The position numbers and the translations under genes are program-made. The notes under the pieces are model-generated. The model did no database searches, was not told the DNA's origin, and saw nothing but the letters and a program-made list of their open reading frames with translations. This document shows, one piece after another, positions 21,886 through 31,963 of a stretch of 60,730 bases of DNA; the stretch's first letter is position 1; the number at the start of each line of letters is the position of its first letter. Source of the DNA: Branchiostoma floridae (taxonomy: Eukaryota; Chordata; Leptocardii; Amphioxiformes; Branchiostomatidae); contig NC_049986.1 in NCBI RefSeq assembly GCF_000003815.2, forward strand, positions 9,659,514 through 9,720,243. Reading direction: 5' to 3'.

Positions 21886-22446
21886 ATGTATATAACTTTA
21901 TTGCACAACAATTGTTTGAGGTACAAAGTATGGCATCTACATAACTACAGTGCTATAACTTAACTTAACTAATACAGGAGTTGTAGTATGGGATACGTTT
22001 CTTACAATCATTGGAGGCTTTTACAATCATTTGGGGAATTTCTAATGTCTAAACCTTCTTTGATATATTTTCCTGTATCTGCCATGCAGGGATTGTCACA
22101 TATCATTATGTATTTGAATTTGCACTTCAGGTCCATTTGGATAAATCCTTGTGTACAAAATGACAGCCTTCTGTATAGAGAATTGCGTATATCGGAATAT
22201 TTGGGACATACAACCATAAAGTGATATTCGTCTTCTATTAGCTCTGGACAGAATGGACAAATCCTCTGGTCGATAGAGATTTTTTGGAATCTTCCGGTTT
22301 ATGATGTCAGATCCAGGCCAGGACCGACGAATTTGTACCGGGGGTATGGAGAGATGGTCACAACTTGCAGGACACCATGAATGCAGGACACTGGTCCCAA
22401 CAGAGCCTCCAGGGACGGGGAGATGTAGAGGAACCTGCTCAAGCAC
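21886..22446 (-). mobile_element. Same LINE C-terminus in composite copy 2
   Basis: Collinear with 20282-20870, including the CPKYSDIRNSL tail, and with small differences. A short stretch of the 3' UTR present in copy 1 (near 20365-20377) is missing here. The fragment is interrupted at 22446 by the second LINE, whose other side resumes with the GGGTCAATTTGTGTGACAC sequence found at 20860-20880 in copy 1. Confidence 0.6.
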
Positions 22447-23565
22447 TTATTTATTTATTTATTAAACTTTACAGAAAAAGTTCTGCAAGGTGTAGGTAAC
22501 AGGATATACCTTTACATGACCCACACCTCCAGCAACAGTTAAAATCATAACAATAAACAATAGAGAAAGGGCAAATAAAAACAAAGAACTTTACATAGAG
22601 ATATTCTAACAAAAAACGGCAAGATACGAAACAATACCCAAACGAAACAACAATAGAAGGGATCAGATAAACTAAGGTTAACAAACAAATGAGAATGATG
22701 TAACTAAAGGTTGACCACACATTTAGATGTGCATCCGATCAGCACTTGGAACTATGGGTCCAAGTGCTCATTAGATGGAGATCAAAATGTGTGGCCAAAA
22801 GAGAGAAGTAATGATCAATAACGGACTGCTTAAAACGATTTGTTGAGAATGTTGGATTTAGCCGAAGTTTTCTAATTTCAGGTGGTAAGGAGTTCCATAT
22901 GTAGACGATTCTGTTAAAATAGGAGTACTGAAAGTTTGTAGTGTGACATTTACCAGGGATAAGTTTAGCTTGTGAATGTGCTCTTAAAAGGGGATGTGGG
23001 AGATTTAGAAAGTTGTCAATATTAATATCATAAAGTCCTAGTAAGCACTTATATAAAAAACATAGATCTAGTATTTCTCGTCCTTAGGACAGAGGTAAGA
23101 TTGAACAATGTATTAATCTCGTCTTGTAGTCTGCTGTGTAATCATTAAGAATATACTTGGAGGCAGGTCTTTGAACTTTTTCGACTGAGGAAATGAGGTT
23201 GTGCGTATAGGGTGACCAAACGACAGAGCAGTACTCAAGTCTGCTTCTGACTAAAGTGAGATATAGCATTTTTTTTTACCTTTACAGGGGCATTGAAACC
23301 TACAGATCTTTTTAAAAAGCCGAGAGCTGAATTTGCTCTCGAAATGATATTATGTACATGAGAATCGAAAGTTAAATTCCACGTAGCTAATACCCCTAAG
23401 TCGGTAAATTCAGGAACAGACTCGAGGACCGTGTCATTCATTTTGTACGTAAAAGTAATAGGATTTCTAGATCTGCTTATCCTGAGAATTTTACATTTGT
23501 CAGGATTAAAATTCATTTGCCAAGTATTAAGATTCATTTGCCAAGTATTAATTTGGGTCAATTTG
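22447..23565 (-). mobile_element. LINE fragment with reverse-transcriptase C-terminus
   Basis: Minus-strand reading gives NFNPDKCKILRISRSRN, then after frameshifts LTLVRSRLEYCSVVWSPY and YFNRIVYIWNSLPPEIRKL, all typical of the C-terminal part of CR1/Jockey-type reverse-transcriptase proteins. The 3' end (low coordinates) is an (AAATAAAT)n tail at 22447-22463. The copy lacks its N-terminal endonuclease and catalytic domains and carries frameshifts, so it is dead. It interrupts copy 2 of the composite element only. Confidence 0.75.
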
Positions 23566-23604
23566 TGTGACACACGTGCCATTTTGTGTAACAGATATTT
23601 GACT

Positions 23605-23941
23605 TAATTTGCTGATAATGGCACTTTTTGTGTGTAGAATCACATGATATAAAGATGCAATATAGAGCCATATTACAACTTTGAAAGAGGGCGTAAGGTT
23701 TCATAATTGTTTAATTTACGTGTTTGATAAAGATCTTGAATACGTTTTGTGGTGTGTATGGGTGTGATTTTTATAGTAGTTGAAATACTAAGATGATAGG
23801 GGAAATCATTAACGACAAAGTGAAAACAAACACAATCTTAACAGTGCACATAACTTCTTAAGGTAAATGATGGCCCGCATTACTGTAAAAGCACAGTGTC
23901 ACTGCTTCACTGCTTCGCAAATGAATAAAAAAAACCTCTTC
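23605..23941. other. Copy-specific insertion in composite copy 2
   Basis: In copy 1 the sequence passes directly from a GATATTTGACT word to GTTTACTTG. In copy 2 about 337 bp intervene, starting TAATTTGCTGATAATGG and ending AAAAAAACCTCTTCACT. No inverted repeat, tail or reading frame was recognised. It could equally be a deletion from copy 1. Confidence 0.4.
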
Positions 23942-24411
23942 ACTGTTTACTTGTCAATGTTCTACTTACACTGCCTGTAAACAAAAGCATACGTAGTACA
24001 AAGGGTTCCTCTAACAAAAATACTCTATTGGCAATGCTCGCAAACAAAAGTATATGTAACAGAAACTGTTCCTCTGACACACCTGAAATGCGTTTGGAAT
24101 GCAGTTAGCACCAGGTGCGTCAGGCATGCGGTCGGTAGACGTTGTGTGCGTCCGGGAAACGCCCAACATACTTACCCCATACGAATCTATTCGCAGTACG
24201 GAAAATTTTGTTGCGCATTTCAGTTGCAATCATACGCATCTCATGCGAAATGAAAACGCTGAAGTCGTAATTCAAACGCCAGATGGGCTCGACGTACAAT
24301 TTAATTTATTCCAAAAAAATCCAAATGTTGGGCGTTCGGCCGCGTATTGACAAAATTTCATGCGGAAATCATGCGCACTTGAAAATATACGCAGGTGTAA
24401 ACCCACCTTTA

Positions 24412-25535
24412 AAGAGACCGCTGTTTGTACGCATGGGTAGGGGTTGCCTGAGAAGATATATCCTCACTTTCTAGTGTTGTTGTTAGACAATCCACATGTT
24501 CCCACATTGACCTGTTTCTATAGATGACATCAGTATGCTGATGCAACCGTGAGAAACAAACATGGGCAAAGATAATTATTGCGTTCTTTAAAATATATGT
24601 GGTTGACGAAGTCTGTAAAAATGAACAAAGAACATGGTGTAACATTGAATCCTTTATTATGAAATGTAACATATTATATTTGCACATGTCTTTATTGATC
24701 TCAGTATAGAAGGATTGAATCTAATGTCATACAAGGCATGTAAATATACAGAGAATTAGTGATGACCCAAATTGAAACACCAGAAGTCCTCTATGTATAT
24801 TTTGTACAAAGAGCTACATGTTCATAGACAACGAAGTACACTTTGTTTTAGAATACTCAATGTACAAATATATACACAATACCTTCATTAATACCAAGCC
24901 ATACCAGTAGAACGGAAATATGCATACTTAAGGGAAGACATGATCAAATATCTAATTTCATCATCTATCAACAATGTAATGGAAAAACCATAAGATATAA
25001 GGTAATCATATCATCATTATTCTCTTTGTTTTTAAATAACCGCGTTTAATTCCAATGGGATATGAATGTGCCTCTGCCACTCTAAATATACATAACAACA
25101 CATAAGAAACCGCTATAGTTTAAGAAATTTCATCAAAGTCATAATAATGATAAGTCTAGAAAATAGAAAATAATACAGTCTAACCCCGTACAATAGTCTC
25201 TTACATATTGTTCATTGTTAATTTTTCGTTGTCTCCTTTAGTTGTTGACATATCATTGCAAAGTGGTCTTCCAGGAGTAATACACATAATACTTGGACAC
25301 ATTCAGTTTGTAACATACACGACATATAATATGTCAATAAGAAATCATCAAACAAACGCATGTGCCTTATACTTAGTGTCCTGAAATTGTTAAGTAATAG
25401 AAATTGTCATACAATAAATGGGCACCATCTTTCACAAATACACGTACGTTTTCATGTACATTTCAAGTAAAGAAATCAAACAATGCCCAAGTTCAACATC
25501 TTTACAACAAAATCTTCCATACTGTGACGTATAGC
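24412..25535. other. Intergenic DNA downstream of gene C
   Basis: Contains a block (24425-24690) with GGGTAGGGGTTGCCTGAG, TTAGACAATCCACATG and GCTGATGCAACCGTGAG. It recurs at 32890-33130, 52540-52690 and 53030-53240, and inverted at 43440-43600. The following AT-rich part resembles 33180-33560 and 53320-53580. These are duplicated flanks of the C/D/E unit. No gene seen. Confidence 0.5.
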
Positions 25536-25541
25536 TTTATT
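25536..25541 (-). terminator. Candidate poly(A) signal of gene C
   Basis: AATAAA on the minus strand, 141 bases past the stop codon, inside a stretch that is conserved at the same distance downstream of gene E (44630-44635). Confidence 0.6.
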
Positions 25542-25681
25542 TTCATTTATCAGGTCTAACGAAATGACCCTATCACTGCTAGATCCTGCATTCCTGGCAC
25601 TCTTTTGCTTCTGGAACTTTTGTTGGGATGCCAAGCTATACATAAGCTTCGTTTAGACTTCGCGCAATCCGCTATTATTCG

Positions 25682-28600
25682 TTAAGGTACTAAGATAGAG
25701 TTGAAGTAGCCACCATCGCGAGCGGTTTGGTAACAGGTAACTACACGTTTAACGTGTCTGAAGGGGTCACGTTTCGGCCAGGGGTTCGTGTAGCTCACTG
25801 ATTTGTCGTGGTCGTCATCTCTTTGCGACTTCCTAAACATGATTTAAAGCAAAAACAGCAATTAGGATGGCACCACAATACATTGCAACACGTATAGGCT
25901 ATCTATGTCGCTCAAATCTTTCAAATCTTTTAAATCTTTATTCGTCAAATCAACATGGCAGATTTACCCCTTAGCAGTAGTGCCTCTGAATACCGTTGAT
26001 CTTACAGAATTGAGTAAAATCACATTACATAATAACTAGACCCAGCAGGTAAGACAGTAAGACAGTGCATAAATAAACAAATAACACCTAAGCATCAGTC
26101 AATGATTTCCTGTATAGTCTGATGGTATGGTGTAGGAGGGAATTGTGCAGTCTAGAGGTCCTTGCTTTTGGGACAGAGATGCTCAGTGGAATGACCTTGG
26201 AATGCGCGTGGTTTTCAAATACCATGATTCATGTGGGTACCATACGACCGCAACATATGATATACTATAAGGCTAGCCCCTGAGGCGTCGCCAAAAAGGA
26301 CACACAAACAGACTGACAGACAGATAAGCAGACATACCAAAGAACAAAATAAAACAAAACTCATACCTTCCCAAATTCTCCACATCCTCTATAGTTTCAG
26401 GCAGTGGGACTCCAAGTGTTTCCTGGAGCAAGAAGACAGCCAAACCGCCTGCACAAGCCGCCACTCCAAACGTCACCATGGGGAGGGGCAGCCAGACATC
26501 ACCCAGGAGCGTCACGAAGGGAGACAAGATGCTGCCAATTCGGGAGAACGCGGTGGCCACACCAATGCCCATGCTCCTGTTGCAACAGAAATAATTAGTT
26601 TCAGCTATGTCCATTGGTGGTTTACCCAAATGTCGCAAGTGTGAATCAGAAAGCTTCTGTACCTTTTCCCAATTATGCGCATCACATCACATCAAAAAGT
26701 CCATGAAACACCAGATTGCAGATTGCAATAAGGATTCAAATTTCTTCCCCATGTATTATGTGCCAGCGTTCCCTGTACATGAAAAAGATTATGACTCAGT
26801 GGAGATATGTGGCATAATTATATTGATAACCTACCTTACTACAGTTGGGAACACCTCTGGCGAGTAGGCAATCAAACAGTTGTAAGTAATTCCGATGACA
26901 GCTCTGCCCATCAAGGCAAAATTACGGGAAACAGTTGGTAGTCCTGCAAAATATGTCAATATATATCTAAGGGTCCGCTACATTGGGGTACGTGGTGTCA
27001 TTTTCATTACGTAGGTTTCACCCAGTAAAATCTTTTCCAGGACACCAGATCATAGAAAACATTTAATGCAAGGAGAGAGAGGAGAGAGAAGAGAAATGGA
27101 AGAAAGAGGGAAATATGATATCCCGAAAATCAAGTATATAACTCTTCATTCAACGATAACTATAGCAACGCTAACGTGAATGAGCAGTGGCAAGCAATGA
27201 AAATGTAAAGATACCTATGGCAGCCGCTGACACCAGACAACCTATTCCTGCCATCAATGCCGACCCTGCAATGACTGGTTTCCTGCCCCATCTCTCCATG
27301 CCCGCCCACCCTAGAATTGCCAGCACGATCTCCAGGGCTGTACCGATGGTAAAGTTGACGTACGGATCCCCGGCTAGACCTGTCGTCCCGACAATTAGGC
27401 CAAAATAGACTCCTGCTATGAACATCCTATATGATATTGGAATGAACATTGCAAAAGGGTCAATTTTTATCATGCACATTCATTTCAAGCCTAATGAATA
27501 CCACAGGTCTTTAGTTACCATTCACCTAGGACGCCAACCCCTGGTAGACCACCTTGTATCAATTAAACAAGCAAACAAACAAACAAACGGTGATCCATGG
27601 GATCGGCAGCACACAGAGAGAGAGAGAGAGACAGAGAGAGAGACAGAGAGAGAGACAGAGAGAGAGACAGAGAGAGAGACAGAGGGAGAGAATCATATGC
27701 ATGCACATGCACAAAGGCGTATACAAGTACACATATACCTACATCCACACACTCTCCACACACTCTGATCGAAGGGTGCTGACAAAAAATGCGAGAAAAA
27801 TACAAATCATGGATTAGCGAAGTGAGGAAATGACACAAGAGCCGATGAGAATATGGAATATGGTCCTTACCATACCAAGCACATCGTCAATGTGATTTTG
27901 CGCATCCGAGGAGTTCGCACGAGGTCAATTATTGTGAAACTCTTGGTGATCTCGTTGGATTCAGCTGACTTCACGAGAAGATCAGAGACTTCATCTGTTA
28001 GGGTAACCTTGTTCATCCGGGCTGCTCTCTGAAGGACTTCCTTGGCTGCCGTCACTCTTTGTTTACTGAGGAGCCATCTGGGAGACTCTGGAAGTACCCT
28101 GTCGTAAAATGTGTTTGTATAATTTGGTAGAGTCGATTCCAAAACACCATGAGGGTTTTTAGGCGATATTTATAAGTAGTCTGAATTATTTTGAATAAAA
28201 GAATATCTGAGCCACAATAATCAAATTATTTGTAAAAAATTGACTGAGAAAGTACTCATATATTTGAATTCCTTTGAATATTTTAGAAACATTTTGAAAG
28301 TAACTGTACAAAAATATCTTTATTTAGAATAATTGTGAAACCTCTGTGTGATTATTTCACATTTACAAATATTGACAAAAAATGGTAAACCTGGCCAACT
28401 GGTAAAATTAGTTTCTTGCCCCCATAAAAGTAAGCCCTATCGTTGTATCTGTATATTTTTAGATTTCACTGCTGGGCACTGGTGGATCCTTTGTGGAGGG
28501 CCATTGTTGCATGGCACCCAACCATAATTTGCAAGGATGTGTGAATTGCTATCTTCCCAGCCCACTGAACCATTTACAAAAAATGGTAGAAAATGGTAGA

Positions 28601-31600
28601 AAATTGTAAATAATGGTAGAATGCTGTTATCATTATTTAGAAACTATTAGAAGTATCCAATTCCACACGATGAATATTTCAGTTTTACAGGACCAGGGAA
28701 ATATTTATAAAGTTGAAAAAGTGTTACAAATATTTCTGAAGTATCAAATGTCCTAGACATATAATTACAAAACTTCAAAATCAATTCTAAACAATGGCCA
28801 CAAACATCTGCATGGTGTCTTGGAATTGACTCTAGTAATACAGACGTGGGACGCCATAGACTTTTTCCACCACTCATTGTATCACGTCATCTACCTGCAT
28901 AAAGCAGCACCATAGAAGTATTTGATTGCCCGTCCTTTGACATTTACTAACAGTAAATCACACACATCAAACGGGGAACTGGCTTATTGTATTTGAAAAA
29001 CACATTGGGTCACTAGTTAGTTCTCACTTATAGTGAGCAATTGGGCTGGTTTCCATCATAATGTTTCTGACCTAGGGTGAAGAGATGCGGTTACAGTTAC
29101 AATGTAACCCGTAACCTTGAGTGGCCTTCAGGTCTTGTTACGTGGTGACCATAAATCACTTACCACCAATAGCATAGCAGTGGGTACATCATCAATGCTT
29201 GAACCAGCTGTAGGTTCCGCCATGTTCGGAGAAAGTAAGCCAGTACAGAAAGGACGAAGAACCCTGTCCCAAAACTCAGGCTCGCAGTCATGCCGACTGC
29301 ATTCCGCTTGGAAGACCCGACAACTTCTAGGGCTGTAAGGGAAGATCAAAGAGAACATTTACAATGATATTATCATCTTAACATTCGAAAAAAAACTCCT
29401 ACGCAGGGTACATCCAACAGCCAAACTGCCTGTCTGGATGTACCCTGCTCTTTCAACCGTCACCCTTAGTTCCTAATAATAACCGCCCTGCTTATAAATA
29501 TTAATGAGGTTACCCTTATACACGCAAGACAGCTTCTGAAAACGGAAAGCCTTTTCTCTGATTGGCTGACAGTTTTTTGGAGGGAAGTCCACAGGAACTA
29601 AGAGTGACGTTTAAAAGAGCAGGGTACATCCAGACAGGAAGTTTGGCTTTTGCATGTACCCTGCGTAGGAGGATGGAAAAAACAAACAAACAAACAAAAG
29701 CAAAATGCACTGAAAATACAACATGTCAAGCGAAGGCAATAACGTAAACGATTTATCGTCAACTGTACCTAGAACAAAGGCGGTGAAAAAGGCACCATTG
29801 GCAGCTGCTCCATCTAACGCACGTAGAACGATGAAGGAAACATAATCTGATGCGAAAGACGCTCCTGTACTTAATGCGAGGTGCAGTATAAGGCAAAACA
29901 CTGTGGTAGGTCGGCGGCCAAATCTATGTGGGATTCATTAATAGTTTTAGCAGGTTAGCATGAAATTGTCTTTGTACACAACCAATTCCAATTATCTGGC
30001 AATGTTTGTAATCATTTTGCTCTTTTTTTTTTAAATACTGCACTACTGCACCGCCGCCCCCCCCCCCCCACACACACACACTCACATGGAATAGTCATAA
30101 TTTTATAATGAAAGTTTATTGCAAATTCTTGCCCGAGGGCTAATTGCAAGTGACAAAAATAACATACAAATAATGGTAATATACAAATACAAAAAAACAG
30201 TATAGTAAGAGACTACTCTAGTCTAACTTAAACTAGTTAAAGATGTAACTCATGGGTTTGACTTCTTTTTCTGAGACAGTGGAAGACGAAAGATCCCACT
30301 TTTTCTGTAATGTGTGGGTTTACTATCGTAACGTTGGTAGGTAGGTAGATAGCATTGGTAGTGTTGGTTAGGTGTATGTGCCATGTTTTCAGGTCAATGA
30401 ATCTCTTTGAAGTATACAGGACACATTTATGTTAAAAATTGCAGTACTATATATACATACATATATAGGGGAGTCGTCAAGTGGTATATATTGCGTTCAG
30501 TGTGCAAAAATTCTAGGAATTGCACAGGCATTTTTCCACAGTATGCTGGGTATGCAAGCCCCCCCCCCATCTGTTCCAGATGTATCTCTGGTATGCTATG
30601 GTGAAAGTAGGTCACACTGGCTCCTTGAATTTGTCCTTTGAAACTAGTGGTAGACAGGGAAACTCTGCATCACGTTGTCTTGGCTGTTATGTTATGTTAT
30701 GTAATGTTATGAAGGATACATTTTCTTTTCTAGAGCTTGTTCAAGCCATACGCCACAGGCAGACAGGAAATACTTCTGTAGTGCTCAGCTGTAGGTTTAG
30801 GTTACTGGCAGACCATTGTGCTGTACCAGGGATAGTACATTTCTGCTGGCTGTAGGTTTATGTTACAGGTGGGCTAGCATATTGTGCCAGGGATAGTGCG
30901 ACAGGGAAGTTCCAGTCTATTTCTGATTTGAGCTCTATTGTTGTACGCTCAATCGTCGTCATGGCAAAAAAATAATTTTTATTGCCAGTCTTGTTTGTAT
31001 ATCCCACTGTATATTCCCTTATAGTAGTTACTAGAGTAAACCTAAACCTAACTTGACGAGGTGGAAAAACTTAAGCGTGACTGCAATAAACATCTCATTA
31101 GTCTCATTAATAGTTAAGACGAACCTGTCAGAAGTTATGCCGAAGAATATTCCTCCTACGCTGACCCCCACCATGGAAGTGCTCTGACCAAGTCCCTTCA
31201 ACCAGGATCTCCGGCACACTAGGTCGTACTGAGTAGTAAAATTAGGTAAGATTTCTACTAACAGCGTCTTCGAAACCAGTGACCTACATATGTACACAGC
31301 TTAACATAGTTTAAACAGAATCTAAGAATCATTACATACATGAATTAGAATTGAACTTAAATGTAACGTATTCAAAATTTAACTACATGTTGCAGTGTGA
31401 CAATGTATCTAATGTAAATATAGAACAGTAATTTTAAAAAGAAAGAGCTATATGCATCAATTAATAATGCCTATCATTTTATAGAGAAAATCATTTTCCT
31501 TAAGCTCTTGTACAAGTAACCATATGCATATTTTCGAAAATGCACTTGTTGATACATTATGTCATTATAATGTAAATCACAAGAACAGGCTCACCTCTGT

Positions 31601-31963
31601 GACGATGGTACTTTGGTAAATGGTCCTGTCATACTCCCAGCCATGGGTACATGCTATAGTTTCATTCCTCGATGACTCTGTTCTATTTAAGTTTTTGTAC
31701 ATCAAACACGAGCTGTATTTCCAGGTACCGCCGATATTTTCCAAGGGGATACTCAAGTTATGTCCCTCGGTGCTGTAGCGATGTCCGACCGAAGAAGTGT
31801 TTCCAAAGACGCGGCAATGGTGTTCCGGTGTCGCTGCCAAGAACGTCATTGCAACTAAAGTCAGTCCGACGGTCGGGCCGACCAAGATGGCAAGCAGAGA
31901 GGTGAATCTTTGAAACCTTCCGAACTCACCAAGGTATTTGTTTAGCACATCGTCCCATTCCAT
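25682..31963 (-). CDS. SLC22-family organic ion transporter, gene C (complete, 568 aa)
   Basis: Nine exons on the minus strand: 31595-31963, 31125-31228, 29769-29923, 29164-29332, 27871-28098, 27215-27426, 26835-26943, 26367-26576 and 25682-25832. They give 1707 bases, 568 codons plus stop, all GT-AG and in phase. Features in order: TM1 near residues 20-43; extracellular loop with [14 protein letters not shown] and NET glycosylation sites and the CTHGWEYD motif; VTEYDLVC junction; [51 protein letters not shown]. The C-terminal exon ends in a tail with YTNPWPKRDPFRHVKR. Gene C is of the C/D/E subgroup, differing from A/B in exon 5 (three codons shorter) and in a Tyr rather than His at the exon 1-2 junction. 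Substrate unknown. Introns 3 and 4 each contain an element missing from sister genes. Confidence 0.92.
25905..26285 (-). mobile_element. LINE 3' end in intron 8 of gene C
   Basis: Minus-strand reading gives LHNSLLHHTIRLYRKSLTDA then stop, followed by a 3' UTR ending in a short run of AAAGATTTGAAAGATTTG. This looks like a LINE protein end with an AAAGATTT-type tail. A nearly identical copy sits at the same place in gene E (45000-45370). Gene D has no counterpart. It was therefore present before C and E separated, or was moved by gene conversion. Confidence 0.55.
27617..27690. repeat. GA-rich microsatellite, intron 5 of gene C
   Basis: Eight-base units AGAGAGAC repeated about five times within a longer (GA)n run. 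The matching place in gene E has (CA)n and CAGACAAA runs instead, so the tract has changed composition between paralogs. Confidence 0.9.
28130..28832. mobile_element. Tc1/mariner-type MITE, TA target, intron 4 of gene C
   Basis: Left end GAGTCGATTCCAAAACACC; the complement of the right end is GAGTCAATTCCAAGACACC. TA precedes (28128-28129) and follows (28833-28834). Gene E has the uninterrupted site TTGGTAGTAATACAGAC at about 47580, which matches the two flanks joined through a single TA. The 703-bp body contains AT-rich, locally repetitive DNA (AAATGGTAG words near 28570-28620) and no transposase. Confidence 0.8.
29396..29671. mobile_element. Hairpin MITE in intron 3 of gene C
   Basis: Arms of about 78 bp: the left begins CTCCTACGCAGGGTACATCC and the complement of the right begins CTCCTACGCAGGGTACATGC. 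Both continue through GCCAAACT, CCTGTCTGGATGTACCCTG and GTCAC(C/T)CTTAGTTCC. The 276-bp element is absent from gene E, where the A-rich site near 48390 is intact. The A-run makes the target duplication uncertain (possibly GAAAAAA). Confidence 0.75.
30051..30080. repeat. Poly-C and CA tract, intron 2 of gene C
   Basis: About 14 consecutive C bases (after CCGCCG) followed by (CA)n. A similar C-rich tract is at 38231-38245 next to a sequence gap in gene D, and a shorter one near 48770 in E. Confidence 0.85.
30108..30310 (-). mobile_element. LINE 3' tail in intron 2 of gene C
   Basis: Minus-strand sequence has CGTCTTCCACTG, then AAAAAGAAGTCAAACCC, and ends AGCCCTCGGGCAAGAATTTG CAATAAACTTT. The same order of words is found on the plus strand in intron 3 of gene E (48010-48372) and, in its last part, in the intron of the sulfotransferase gene. 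These are independent truncated copies of one family. Confidence 0.6.

Larger units (their letters stand above)
19744..24408. mobile_element. Composite Harbinger-like element: two head-to-tail copies with nested LINEs
   Basis: The left end AGGTGGGTTTACACCTGCG is matched by the complement at the right end, and TTA flanks both sides (19741-19743 and 24409-24411). A unit of about 1.6 kb rich in TACGCA words runs 19744-21360 and starts again at 21361, nearly identical. The inner ends meet as GAAAATATACGCAG directly followed by GCGTATATTTTC, so the outermost bases of both inner ends are missing. Both units carry the same truncated LINE piece. The second also carries a further LINE at 22447-23565 and an extra segment at about 23605-23941. 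No transposase is recognisable. The open frames inside are LINE remnants or chance. Confidence 0.7.

Noticed and set aside
31672-31905. Plus-strand frames antisense to exon 1 of C, D and E (also 42349-42582 and 50750-50968)
   Set aside because: They recur only because the minus-strand coding exon is conserved in the three paralogs.
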